From: DASSNU01 sp035701265
GTDB lineage: Bacteria > Gemmatimonadota > Gemmatimonadetes > Gemmatimonadales > Gemmatimonadaceae
NCBI GenBank assembly: GCA_035701265.1
Contig: DASSNU010000002.1
Span: 186,001 to 250,000 of the forward strand
Direction: 5' to 3'
DNA: 64,000 nt
Shown: positions 17,124 through 26,743 of the stretch, in pieces
Numbering within the stretch: position 1 is the first letter of the stretch
How the letters are laid out: every line of letters begins with the position of its first letter
Position numbers and translations under genes: made by a program
Notes under the pieces: generated by a model
Database searches by the model: none
What the model saw: the letters and a program-made list of their open reading frames with translations, nothing else
Told to the model about the DNA's origin: nothing

Positions 17124-18253
17124 CGGCGTCGCTCGGCCAGCACCCGCTGGTAGATCTGGATGGTGCGATCCACGGTGTCCTCGATCGAGAATGCCTGGAC
17201 CTTCCGGAACGCGGCGTCGGCCAGCCGCGCCGCCAGCTCGCGGTCGGTGAGGAGCCGCGCGATGTTCGCGCCGAGCGCGACGCCATCGCCTACCGGTGCG
17301 AGAAGACCCGTGCGCTCGTGCTCCACCACCTCCGGGATGCCGCCGCCCGCCGTGGCGGCAATGGGACGCCGGAGCGCCATGGCGTCGAGCAGGATGCTCC
17401 CCAGTGCTTCCCCTTCGTTGTTCGAGCTGAGCACGAACACGTCGGCCGCGCGGAGCAGCGCGTCGGCGTCGGTGCGAAATCCGGTGAGGTGCAGCACGTC
17501 CTGCAGCCCCAACTCCTGCACCAGTTGCTCGACATCGGGGCGGAGATGGCCTTCCCCCACGAGCATCGCGTGCATCTGCGGAAGACGCCGATGCGCTTCG
17601 GCCACGCCGCGCACGAAGGTGAGCGGATCCTTCATCGTCACGATCGCCGCGACCATCACGGCGAGCGGCGCTCCCGGTGGGATCCCCAGGGCGGCGAGCG
17701 TATCCGGCGGCGCCGGCTCGATGCGGCGCGTGAGGTCCATCCCGCTGTACACCACGTCCACGCGCGACGGGGGGAAGCCCGCATTGACGACTCCGCGGGC
17801 GGCAGCGTGGCTCACCGCAATGAAGTGCGCGGCGCGTCCGTACTTCCAGCGCGAGCCGGGATTCTTTCGGAAGGGGAAGATCACCCGCCGCGCGAGCACG
17901 ACGGGCGTGCGCGCGCCGAGCGTCGCGAGTGCGGCGAGCGCCATGGTGTGCCCCGACTGCGGATGCACGATGTCGACACGCTCGCGCGCGATGATCCGGC
18001 GCAGGCGCGCCACGGTCCACGGCCCCCATTCAGGAAACGACGGGTCGACGTGGACGACGTGAATTCCCTCCGCCGCCGCGCGCTCAACGAGCGCGGAGCC
18101 AGGGCGGAGCGCCAGAATGGGACGGTGCCCGCGCGCGCGCAGTCCGCGCGCCGTCCACAGCAATTGCCGCTGCCCGCCGCGCCATCCTTTGCCCAGGTCC
18201 ATGTACAGGACCGTGAGCGGACGCGCAGCATCGGCGCGCGCGGCGGCGCTCAC
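17120..18253 (-). CDS. Glycosyltransferase family 4 (group 1), copy B
   Basis: 377 residues, GT-B fold. Visible are KGWRGGQRQLLW near the N-terminus, HPQSGHTMALAALAT, WKYGRAAHFIAVS, and the donor-site segment SSNNEGEALGSILLDAMALRR with GGIPEVVEHERTG. It sits in a run of overlapping minus-strand genes. Its GTG start overlaps the stop of a small DUF4254-like gene, and its stop overlaps the start of GT4 copy A. The N-terminal GWRGG(Q/E)RQ motif shared by the pair suggests a common acceptor type. Donor and acceptor sugars cannot be assigned from sequence. Confidence 0.9.
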   Translation of the reverse strand: MSAAARADAARPLTVLYMDLGKGWRGGQRQLLWTARGLRARGHRPILALRPGSALVERAAAEGIHVVHVDPSFPEWGPWTVARLRRIIARERVDIVHPQSGHTMALAALATLGARTPVVLARRVIFPFRKNPGSRWKYGRAAHFIAVSHAAARGVVNAGFPPSRVDVVYSGMDLTRRIEPAPPDTLAALGIPPGAPLAVMVAAIVTMKDPLTFVRGVAEAHRRLPQMHAMLVGEGHLRPDVEQLVQELGLQDVLHLTGFRTDADALLRAADVFVLSSNNEGEALGSILLDAMALRRPIAATAGGGIPEVVEHERTGLLAPVGDGVALGANIARLLTDRELAARLADAAFRKVQAFSIEDTVDRTIQIYQRVLAERRR

Positions 18254-18540
18254 GAGCGCTCCTCGCCGGCGCCGCCGGCGCGGCGGTATTGCGGATCGTT
18301 GTACATCTTGAACTGCCGGTATACTCTGGGAGTCACGCGGCCGCCGGCCACGTCGCGGAGCAACACGTCCAGCTCGGCGGCAAGGTCATCGCGTTGGCGC
18401 CGGAGCACGGCGAGCCGGTCCGCGCACTGCGCGCGGAAGGCGGCCGTCGCATCCGCGCGCTCGCTCTGCTCGCGCATGTGGTAGATCTTGAGCTCCACGA
18501 TGGTGAGCTTGTCCGCGAGCGAGCCGACCGTCTCAGCCAC
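18250..18540 (-). CDS. Small DUF4254-like protein, copy 1
   Basis: 96 residues, charged and helical. The core ETVGSLADKLTIVELKIYHM, then RLAVLRRQRDDLAAELD, resembles DUF4254 proteins, which are often encoded in LPS clusters and have no firm function. It matches the next gene (18533-18883) over about 55 residues: ETxGxLxxKLxxVxxxxxH followed by a R-x-D/A-x-L-x-x-(Q/E)R(N/D)DL helix. Two helices forming a coiled-coil hairpin are likely. It overlaps genes on both sides by a few bases. A scaffold or regulator of the glycosyltransferases is a guess from position. Confidence 0.7.
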   Translation of the reverse strand: MAETVGSLADKLTIVELKIYHMREQSERADATAAFRAQCADRLAVLRRQRDDLAAELDVLLRDVAGGRVTPRVYRQFKMYNDPQYRRAGGAGEERS

Positions 18541-18883
18541 GGCGCTTCCCTCCTCCGCGCGTCGTGCCGGTGCGCCGCTTCCGAGGCGTGCGCGATGCGC
18601 CGGACGACCCGGTCGCGCGAGCGGTGCGCCCTCCCGCGGTACCGCGTGTGCCGTGCGCCACGGCTTCGTCGATTCGCTCGATGAGATCGTTGCGCTCCTG
18701 ATTCAATGCATCGATGCGCCGTTTGGCCGCGGCCACGACGTGGTCGTCCGGCGAGCGCGCACGATCTTCCTCGTGCCAGAGCTCGATGTTCACCGATGCC
18801 AACTTCGCCACCAGGGCGCCGATCGTCTCACACATGCGTGTTCCGGGTGAAGGTGCGGATGTGGGAGCGCGTGCCGATGTCAT
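18533..18883 (-). CDS. Small DUF4254-like protein, copy 2, with basic tail
   Basis: Up to 116 residues. The conserved part starts at MCETIGALVAKLASVNIELWHEEDRARSPDD and continues through RRIDALNQERNDLIERIDEAV, the DUF4254-type helical hairpin. A Gly/Arg/Thr-rich basic tail of about 40 residues follows. Start is uncertain: ATG 18883 leaves a 12-bp gap after the heptosyltransferase stop, while ATG 18835 (MCETIG) begins exactly at the conserved region. It is paralogous to the following small gene. No membrane segment or enzyme motif is visible. Confidence 0.68.
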   Translation of the reverse strand: MTSARAPTSAPSPGTRMCETIGALVAKLASVNIELWHEEDRARSPDDHVVAAAKRRIDALNQERNDLIERIDEAVAHGTRGTAGGRTARATGSSGASRTPRKRRTGTTRGGGKRRG

Positions 18884-18895
18884 GCGGTGGGATCG

Positions 18896-19942
18896 TCATG
18901 TCCGGCGCGCCGCATGTTGCAGCAGGGCGCGGACGCGTTGCATGACCATCTCCGGCGTCACGCCGTGCATGCAGTCGTGACCAATGGGACACACGTCATG
19001 ACGGCACCCCAGGCACGGCACGCGCTCGTCGCGCACAACCAGGGTGGTGGCAAGGCCCGGACTCCACGCCACGGGAGAAGTCGGCCCGAAGATGGTCACG
19101 GTGGGGACACCCACCGCGGCGGCCATGTGCACCGGCCCCGTGTCTCCCGAGACGAGCACGTCGCACGATACAAGAGCTGCGAGAAAGCGCCGGACGTCGA
19201 GCCTGGGCGCGACCACGAGCGGTACCGCCTGGCCCGGCGTGCCGCCGGTGGCAGCCAGCGCGCTGCGCAGCGCCGCGATGCGAGCATCGTCTCCCGGGCC
19301 CTGAAAGAGCACGGGCGTCACGCCCTCGGCGGCGAGTTGCGCGGCGAGCGTGGCGAACGATGCGATGAGCCACTCCTTGGAGAGCTCGCCCGCGGAGAGC
19401 AGCATTGCCGCGCGCGGCGCGTCGCCGGGGGCGCCCCATGCGGACAGCTCTCGCTCCGCACGCTCCCGCTCGTCCGGCGTCAGTACCAGCCGTGGCTGCG
19501 GCGGCGGGGAGGACGGTGTAACTCCCACCAATGCGAGCAACCGCTGCCGCTCGCGTACGACCCACTCCGGCGCGCGCCCTTTCCGGGGGAGCGCGTGCGA
19601 ATACACCCATCCCCATCCGCGCACGCGCCATCCCACGCGCACCGGCGCGCGCGAGATGAGCACGAGCTGCGCGGTGCGCGGGCTGGACTGCACGTCCACG
19701 ATCCAGTCGTAGCTGCGGCGCCGGATCCCCATCGCGGTGCGGATCGGGTGATCCACGTCGTAGACGATGCAGTCGTCGATGAGCGGATGGTGCTCGAGGA
19801 GCGGCGCGGCGGCGCTCCCCACCAGGAAGTCCACGCGCGCTTCGGGCGCGTGCCGACGGAGATCCTCGAGCAACGCCGTCGTGAGAACCACATCGCCCAG
19901 GCGGCGGAGCTGGATGACGAGAATTCGGCGCGGCGCGATCAT
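18896..19942 (-). CDS. Glycosyltransferase family 9 (ADP-heptose:LPS heptosyltransferase type)
   Basis: 348 residues. Starts MIAPRRILVIQLRRLGDVVLTT, the classic WaaF/WaaQ N-terminus with the catalytic Asp in RLGDV. The C-terminal domain has LLSAGELSKEWLIASF, VSGDTGPVHMAAAVGVPTVTIFGPTSP, and the Cys-bearing end VPCLGCRHDVCPIGHDCM seen in many heptosyltransferases. It likely adds L-glycero-D-manno-heptose to the LPS inner core. It is clearly different from the paired copies at 14875 and 20998. Its ATG overlaps the stop of the upstream GT2 gene (ATGA). Confidence 0.92.
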   Translation of the reverse strand: MIAPRRILVIQLRRLGDVVLTTALLEDLRRHAPEARVDFLVGSAAAPLLEHHPLIDDCIVYDVDHPIRTAMGIRRRSYDWIVDVQSSPRTAQLVLISRAPVRVGWRVRGWGWVYSHALPRKGRAPEWVVRERQRLLALVGVTPSSPPPQPRLVLTPDERERAERELSAWGAPGDAPRAAMLLSAGELSKEWLIASFATLAAQLAAEGVTPVLFQGPGDDARIAALRSALAATGGTPGQAVPLVVAPRLDVRRFLAALVSCDVLVSGDTGPVHMAAAVGVPTVTIFGPTSPVAWSPGLATTLVVRDERVPCLGCRHDVCPIGHDCMHGVTPEMVMQRVRALLQHAARRT

Positions 19943-20685
19943 CGCCCCTCTCCCTGCCACAGCTTGGCGTACTTCAGAAAGCCGTAGAACGCGGACATCC
20001 CCGCGTACACGATGCCGGCGCGTCCATCCAGCACCCCCAGGCGGAGCACCAGTCGGAGAAAGAGCTCCCACGGAATGCGCAGCAGGTGCCACGAGTGGAA
20101 GCGTGCGCCACGCGCCGCCTTGCGCGCGGCAATGAGGTCGGTGTACCGGTTCATCACCGCGATGTGCTCGGCCAACCGCTCGTACTTCACGTGCGCGATC
20201 GCGCCGCGAAGCCGCTCGGTACGCCCGTCCACCAGGAGATGCTCGTGCACAGGGAGCAGCTCGAAACGGGCACGTGCGCGCCGCACGAGGCGAAGCACCC
20301 AGTCGGATCCCGTTCCGCCGAACCGCATCCGCCTCCGCAGGTAATACAGGTCGCGCCGCAGCCAGTAGCCGTCGGCAGGACCGTCGGCGTCGAGCACGGC
20401 GCGGATGTCGCGCGCAAGGTCGGGGGTGACCCGCTCGTCCGCATCGATGGAGAGCACCCAGTCGCCGGTGGCGAGATCGAGCGCCGCCTGCTTCTGGTGC
20501 CCGAAATCGTCGAACGCGCGCTGCGTCACGCACGCTCCGGCCGCGCGCGCGATGTCCGCTGTGGCGTCCGTCGACCCGTCGTCCACGACCACGATCTCGT
20601 CGGCGAGATCGCGCACCGAGGCGAGGCACTCGCCCAGGGTACGCTCCTCGTTGTGCACGATGAGGACGGCGGAGAGTCGTGGCAC
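19939..20685 (-). CDS. Glycosyltransferase family 2 (WaaE/KdtX type)
   Basis: 248 residues, GT-A fold: LSAVLIVHNEERTLGECLASV, EIVVVDDGSTDATADIARAAG, QRAFDDFGHQKQAALDLA, and the metal site LSIDADERVTPDL. This arrangement matches the WaaE family, which adds glucose to LPS-core heptose. The GTG at 20685 is chosen because GGAG sits 8 bp upstream and the family begins at the following PRLSAVLIVHNE. The frame stays open to 20901, but that extension is not family-like. It heads the minus-strand LPS run GT2, GT9, two DUF4254-like, two GT4. Confidence 0.9.
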   Translation of the reverse strand: MPRLSAVLIVHNEERTLGECLASVRDLADEIVVVDDGSTDATADIARAAGACVTQRAFDDFGHQKQAALDLATGDWVLSIDADERVTPDLARDIRAVLDADGPADGYWLRRDLYYLRRRMRFGGTGSDWVLRLVRRARARFELLPVHEHLLVDGRTERLRGAIAHVKYERLAEHIAVMNRYTDLIAARKAARGARFHSWHLLRIPWELFLRLVLRLGVLDGRAGIVYAGMSAFYGFLKYAKLWQGEGR

Positions 20686-20997
20686 GGGTGAGACTCCGGA
20701 GGGAACGGCGGGGATCGCGATCTCTCGAGGTGGGCACGCGCGCGGAGCCGGCCCCAAAGTGCGACCCACGCGGCGACGAGCCGCCCACGCATTGCCCCGA
20801 GGGATTCTAGCCGCATTCCGCGGGCGATGCCACGACGCGCGTTCGCCGAGCCGTGCGGCGAGCGACGCCACCCCTGACGGCAGCGTTCCCGGGGAGCTCA
20901 TTGTGCCCTGGGCCGCCGGGATGGACAGCAGGTCGGTGAGCGCGGAGCTCCCGCTACGGGCGTGGTGCCCCGCCCCACGCCCGCGTATTGTACCCGC
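20686..20997. other. Divergent intergenic region between GT2 and GT9 genes
   Basis: About 312 bp, GC-rich, separating the minus-strand GT2 gene from the plus-strand GT9 gene. The GT2 Shine-Dalgarno GGAG is just upstream of its GTG. At the other end TATTGT (20986-20991) stands 6 bp before the ATG at 20998 with no Shine-Dalgarno, which would suit a leaderless mRNA. The minus-strand frame is open through much of the region, but its translation is Arg/Ala-rich and not convincing. No tRNA-like or strong hairpin structure was seen. Confidence 0.5.
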
Positions 20998-22059
20998 ATG
21001 TCAGCCGACAGGGGGGAGCGCCGCGGCGAGCGGATCGGCATCGTGATGCTCACTGCGGCGGGCGATGCCGTGCACGTGTTGCCGCTGCTGAATGCCCTCA
21101 AGCGACAGGACTCCGGGCGACACCTCACGTGGGTGGTGCAGCCGGGCCCTGCCACGCTCGTGCGCGGGCATCCGGCCATCGATGACCTTGTGGTGTTCGA
21201 CCGCTCCAGAGGGTGGCGTGCCTTCGCAGCACTCCGGCACGAGCTGGCGACTCGCCCGTTCGACATCGTGCTCGATCTCCAGAGCTACCTCAAGGCGGGG
21301 ATCATCACGTGGATGACACGCGCGCCGGTCAAGCTCGGCTACGACCGCGCGCGGGCCAAGGACCTGAACTGGCTCTTCACCACACAGCAGATCCCGCCGC
21401 GACCTCCGCGGCACATCCAGGACGAGTATTTCGAATTCCTGGACGTCCTGCAGGTGTCCGCGGAGCCGGTAGAGTGGGGGCTGGGGCCCTGGCCCCACGA
21501 GCTCGAACGCCAGCAGGAGATCGTCGCGCGATTCCAGCCGCCGTACGTCCCGCTCGTTGTGGGAAGCAGCAAGCGCGAGAAGGACTGGCTCCCGGAACGC
21601 TGGGCAGAGGTCGCCGGTGCCCTCGAGAGCGACTTCGGGCTGCAGCCGGTGATCGTGGGCGCGCGCACACCTCGCGAGGTGGACTTGGAGCGGTTGGTGC
21701 TGGCGCGGTGCGCGCGTGCCGTGAGCGCGCTGGACAGCGGGCTGCGTCCGCTCGTCGGGATTCTCGACGCCGCTGCGCTCGTCGTCTCTCTCGACACCGG
21801 GCCGCTGCACATGAGCGTGGCACTCGGCCGCCCCGTGGTGAGTCTCATCGGCTACACGGATCCGCGTCGCACCGGCCCCTACCGGCGGTTCGGCGATCTG
21901 GTGGTCGACGCGTTCCACGAGCCGGGGGAAGAGGGTCCCGTCACCACCGGCACGCGCCACGGCCGCATGCCACGAATCACTGTGCGCGACGTACTGGAGC
22001 GGGTGGAGCGGTGGCAGGCCAGCTACGACCGCGCGGAGAGCCCGCGCCCGAACTCGTAA
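20998..22059 (+). CDS. Glycosyltransferase family 9 (LPS heptosyltransferase type), copy 2
   Basis: 353 residues and paralogue of the gene at 14875-15963. The N-terminus ERIGIVMLTAAGDAVHVLP, the central GWRAFAALRHELATRPFDIVLDLQ, the QDEYFEFLDVL segment and the C-terminal LVVSLDTGPLHMSVALGRPV correspond position by position. Role: sugar transfer to the LPS core. It is alone on the plus strand, divergent from the LPS run, and its last 37 bp overlap maf on the other strand. The ATG at 20998 starts right after a TATTGT element and lacks a Shine-Dalgarno. Confidence 0.91.
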   Translation: MSADRGERRGERIGIVMLTAAGDAVHVLPLLNALKRQDSGRHLTWVVQPGPATLVRGHPAIDDLVVFDRSRGWRAFAALRHELATRPFDIVLDLQSYLKAGIITWMTRAPVKLGYDRARAKDLNWLFTTQQIPPRPPRHIQDEYFEFLDVLQVSAEPVEWGLGPWPHELERQQEIVARFQPPYVPLVVGSSKREKDWLPERWAEVAGALESDFGLQPVIVGARTPREVDLERLVLARCARAVSALDSGLRPLVGILDAAALVVSLDTGPLHMSVALGRPVVSLIGYTDPRRTGPYRRFGDLVVDAFHEPGEEGPVTTGTRHGRMPRITVRDVLERVERWQASYDRAESPRPNS

Positions 22060-22637
22060 TCCAGCCCCATCTCGCGCGCGAGCAGGATGAGGCGCATGAG
22101 CGGCAGCCCCATCACCGCGAAGTAATCGCCCTCGATGCGTGCCACGATCGTGGCGCCGTAGCCCTGGATGCCGTACGCCCCCGCCTTGTCCATCGGCTCG
22201 CCCGTGCGGACGTAGGCAGCAATCTCCTCATCCGTGAGCGCGCGGAAGCGCACCGCAACTTCTTCCACCGCCGAGCGCAGCTCGCCGTTCCGCGCGACGC
22301 ACACGGCCGTGAACACCGTGTGCGTCCGTCCACTGAGCAGTCGCAGCGTGCGCGCCGCTTCGTCCGCGTCGGCGGGCTTGCCGAGGATTGCGCCGTCCAG
22401 CACGACGATCGTGTCCGCGGAGATGACCACGCTCTCCGGATTGGCGGCGGCGATGCGCGCACCCTTCTCGCGTGCCAATCGCTCGGCATGAGTGCAGGGA
22501 TCCTCACCGGGGAGATAGCTCTCGTCGATGTTCGCGGGCATGACCTCGTGCGCGATGCCGATCATGTCGAGGAGATCGCGGCGGCGAGGTGAAGCGGAGG
22601 CGAGGATCACGCGTGGTGGTGCGTTCGGCGCGGTCAT
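22023..22637 (-). CDS. maf: Maf-family nucleoside triphosphate pyrophosphatase
   Basis: 204 residues. Diagnostic segments: VILASASPRRRDLLDMIG at the start, ANIDESYLPGEDP, REKGARIAA, SADTIVVLDGAILGKP, SGRTHTVFTAVCV and the end GYGATIVARIEGDYFAVMGLPL. Maf proteins hydrolyse non-canonical or modified NTPs, and some affect septation. The ATG overlaps the dtd stop (ATGA), so the pair is coupled. The last 37 bp overlap the convergent GT9 gene. Confidence 0.95.
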   Translation of the reverse strand: MTAPNAPPRVILASASPRRRDLLDMIGIAHEVMPANIDESYLPGEDPCTHAERLAREKGARIAAANPESVVISADTIVVLDGAILGKPADADEAARTLRLLSGRTHTVFTAVCVARNGELRSAVEEVAVRFRALTDEEIAAYVRTGEPMDKAGAYGIQGYGATIVARIEGDYFAVMGLPLMRLILLAREMGLDYEFGRGLSARS

Positions 22638-23086
22638 CGCTCGAGCACAAGAGTGACTGGTCCGTCATTCACCAGCTCCACGTCCATCATCGCGCGGAAC
22701 TCCCCCGTCTCCACACGCACGCCGCGGTCGCGACACGCCTGGACGAATCGCTCGTACAGCGGCTCGGCCACGTGTGGCGGCGCCGCGTCGACGAAGCTCG
22801 GGCGGCGTCCCTTCTGCGCGTCGCCGTAGAGGGTGAACTGCGAGACGATGAGGAGCGCGCCACCGATGTCGTCCAGTCCCCGATTCATCTTCCCCTCATC
22901 GTCGGGAAAGAGCCGCAGCGTCGTCACTTTGTCGGCCATCCATTCGATCTGCTCCTGGCCGTCGCTCTCGGTGAAGCCCACCAGGAGGAGGAACCCCTGC
23001 TCGATGCGGCCGGCCATTCGCGGCGGGGCGCCATCGGCGCGGATGCGGACCTCGCCACGAGAGACGCGTTGGAGGACGATGCGCAT
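22634..23086 (-). CDS. dtd: D-aminoacyl-tRNA deacylase
   Basis: 150 residues, the full family length. It removes D-amino acids (and mischarged glycine) from tRNA. Signatures are the start MRIVLQRVSRGEV, the SQFTLYGDAQKGRRPSF loop, and LVNDGPVTLVLE at the C-terminus, the cross-subunit Gly-cisPro region. It is cotranscribed with maf. An AT-richer spot (TACATT on the minus strand, 23172-23177) about 86 bp upstream could be a -10 element, but the -35 match is weak. Confidence 0.95.
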   Translation of the reverse strand: MRIVLQRVSRGEVRIRADGAPPRMAGRIEQGFLLLVGFTESDGQEQIEWMADKVTTLRLFPDDEGKMNRGLDDIGGALLIVSQFTLYGDAQKGRRPSFVDAAPPHVAEPLYERFVQACRDRGVRVETGEFRAMMDVELVNDGPVTLVLER

Positions 23087-23299
23087 GAAGAAGCGAGAGG
23101 GACGATCTCTCGTGGGCGGGTGGGGCGTGCGCCCGCCGGAGGGTGATCACCGATTCAGAGTGGACGAGCGTAATGTAGCGCGGCGGGCGGGCTTGACCAG
23201 CGCATCTCCCGCCGGCAGCATTGCTGCCATGCGCGCCATGTCGACCCTGAGCGCCCTGCTCGCGGCGATGACGCTCGGCTCCCGCCCCACCATGCACCG

Positions 23300-23330
23300 C
23301 GGGGCTCGCCTCCATCCGAGACGAGCCCCG
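23300..23330 (-). terminator. Hairpin downstream of glmS, probable terminator
   Basis: Nine-base perfect inverted repeat CGGGGCTCG / CGAGCCCCG with a 13-nt loop, 42 bp downstream of the glmS stop on the minus strand. No clear U-run follows, so it may be Rho-assisted or an mRNA-end stabiliser. The rest of the 285-bp space between glmS and dtd holds no supported gene. Confidence 0.55.
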
Positions 23331-23371
23331 CGCGTCCAACCGCCGCGACGCAGCGCGCCGTACGCGTACGC

Positions 23372-25198
<1,827 letters not shown>

Positions 25199-25222
25199 GG
25201 CTCGTGGTAACTCGTGAGAGGA

Positions 25223-26587
25223 TCAGCGGAGCGCCGCGAGCGGCTCGCGTGCTCGCGCGATCAGCAGTCGTGCATCGGCTTCGGTGGGCGCCTCGGCGAT
25301 CACGCGAACGATGGGCTCCGTACCCGACGGACGGACGTGCAGCCAGCGGTCCGCCCACGCCAGGCGCAGCCCGTCCTGGGTGTCCGCCGCCGCCTCCGCC
25401 ATGCTCTGGCGGAGCGTGTCATACACCGCCTCGAGCGACGCGTTCGGCCGGTCCAGCTTGTCCTTCACGATCCGGTATTCCCCATAGCGCGCGGTCGTGG
25501 CCGAGATCGGCTCGTCGTCCTCGACCATCATTTGTAGGAGGAGCGCCACAGCGACTGGCGCGTCGCGGCCAAGGTGGACCTCGCTCAGGATCACACCCCC
25601 GTTCCCCTCACCACCGATGGCCGCGCCCTCGTTCCGCATGCGGGCAGCGACGTTAGCCTCCCCCACCGGGGCACGGATCACGGCGCTCCCAGCTTCGGCA
25701 GCCACCTCGTCGACGATCAAGCTGGTGGAAAGGTTTGCAACAACTGGTCCGGGGCGATAGCGCAACACCAGACGCGACGCGAGCGCCAGCGTGTAGTCCT
25801 CACCGATCGCGTGTCCGACTTCGGAGACGATGGCCATCCGATCCGCGTCCGGGTCGATGGCGATCCCCACATCTGCGCCGCATTCACGAACCAGCGCTTC
25901 CAGTCCACCCAGATTCTCGGCCACCGGCTCCGGTGGGCGCGGGAAGCGCCCGTCGAGCTCGAGGTTGATGGCCGTCACACGACAGCCGAAGCGTTCAAGG
26001 AGGGGAGGGATGATCACGCCGCCAGCGCCGCGCACGCAGTCGAGCGCCACGTGGAAGCGGCGCGCGCGGATGCGCGAGACATCGAGAAACGGGATGCCGA
26101 GGATCCGCTCGATGTGCCGCCCGGTCGCGCCGTCGTCGCCGCGCACCGTTCCCAGTGCGTCCCAGCGCACGCGCGGGATGACCGCGTCCGCCACGGCGCG
26201 CATCGACGCGCCTTCGTCCGCATCCAGGAATCGCCCGCTGGAGCCGATGAACTTGAGCGCGTTCCACTCCACCGGGTTGTGGCTGGCCGTGATCGCCAGT
26301 CCTCCCGCGGCGTGCGTGTCTTCCACCGCGAGCTGGATGGTCGGGGTGGCCGCGATCCCGACGTCCACCACCTCGCACCCCACCGACTCCAGCGCGGCGA
26401 GTACCACGCGGTGGAGCATGGGCCCGGAGACACGCGTGTCTCGTCCGACCACGATCCGCAGGGTGCCAGCGGTGCGGCACGCCCACACGCCGAACGCCGC
26501 CGCATAGCGTGCGACCACCTCCGGAGTGAGCGCCTCGCCGATGCGCCCACGAATTCCGGATACGCTCACCATCAGCCCTTCGTGCAC
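25223..26587 (-). CDS. glmM: Phosphoglucosamine mutase-like phosphohexomutase
   Basis: Probably interconverts glucosamine-6-P and glucosamine-1-P, the step after GlmS. Motifs in order: SVSGIRG near the start, catalytic phosphoserine loop ITASHNPVEWNALKF, metal loop IDPDADRMA, sugar loop GEGNGGVIL and phosphate loop VRPSGTEPIVRV. SVSGIRG and GEGNGG differ from the FGTDGxRG and GExSGH of standard bacterial GlmM and resemble archaeal-type mutases, so phosphomannomutase/phosphoglucomutase activity is possible. GTG 26587 is chosen because GGAGG lies 9 bp upstream; ATGs at 26605 and 26572 are alternatives. The pairing with glmS supports glmM. Confidence 0.88.
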   Translation of the reverse strand: MHEGLMVSVSGIRGRIGEALTPEVVARYAAAFGVWACRTAGTLRIVVGRDTRVSGPMLHRVVLAALESVGCEVVDVGIAATPTIQLAVEDTHAAGGLAITASHNPVEWNALKFIGSSGRFLDADEGASMRAVADAVIPRVRWDALGTVRGDDGATGRHIERILGIPFLDVSRIRARRFHVALDCVRGAGGVIIPPLLERFGCRVTAINLELDGRFPRPPEPVAENLGGLEALVRECGADVGIAIDPDADRMAIVSEVGHAIGEDYTLALASRLVLRYRPGPVVANLSTSLIVDEVAAEAGSAVIRAPVGEANVAARMRNEGAAIGGEGNGGVILSEVHLGRDAPVAVALLLQMMVEDDEPISATTARYGEYRIVKDKLDRPNASLEAVYDTLRQSMAEAAADTQDGLRLAWADRWLHVRPSGTEPIVRVIAEAPTEADARLLIARAREPLAALR

Positions 26588-26611
26588 CCTGAAATCCCTC
26601 CACAAGCCAGT

Positions 26612-26633
26612 CCGGCCCGCAGGTGCGGGCCGG
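26612..26633. repeat. Perfect hairpin in the glmM/chemoreceptor divergent region
   Basis: CCGGCCCGC and GCGGGCCGG are a perfect 9-bp inverted repeat around a 4-nt loop. It is followed directly by the 10-bp palindrome GCACGCGTGC (26633-26642). It lies 25 bp upstream of the glmM GTG and about 110 bp upstream of the chemoreceptor start. Possible roles are a leader-RNA structure or an operator. Confidence 0.5.
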
Positions 26634-26743
26634 CACGCGTGCGAAACCGCGCTGGGCGAAAGCTACCGCGGCTCACCCGACAATCAAGCGTGGAAGGGGT
26701 GGCCGCAGCGTTACGGATGGCCGTGTAGCGCGTTCTATGTACG

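Noticed and set aside
20686..20901. N-terminal extension of the GT2 protein
   Set aside because: The frame is open but the family fold starts at the GTG with a proper Shine-Dalgarno; the extension is Arg/Ala-rich.
23087..23371. Small plus-strand protein MRAMSTLSALLAAM... near 23229
   Set aside because: It runs over the glmS terminator hairpin and into the glmS coding end, with no support.
25199..25222. glmS ribozyme
   Set aside because: Only 24 bp lie between the glmM-like stop and glmS, too short for the ribozyme.
26606..26743. c-di-GMP-I (GEMM) riboswitch upstream of the chemoreceptor
   Set aside because: A GAAA loop and GCGAAACC are present but the conserved GGGACGCAAAGCC part is missing. 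Reported only as a structured gap.
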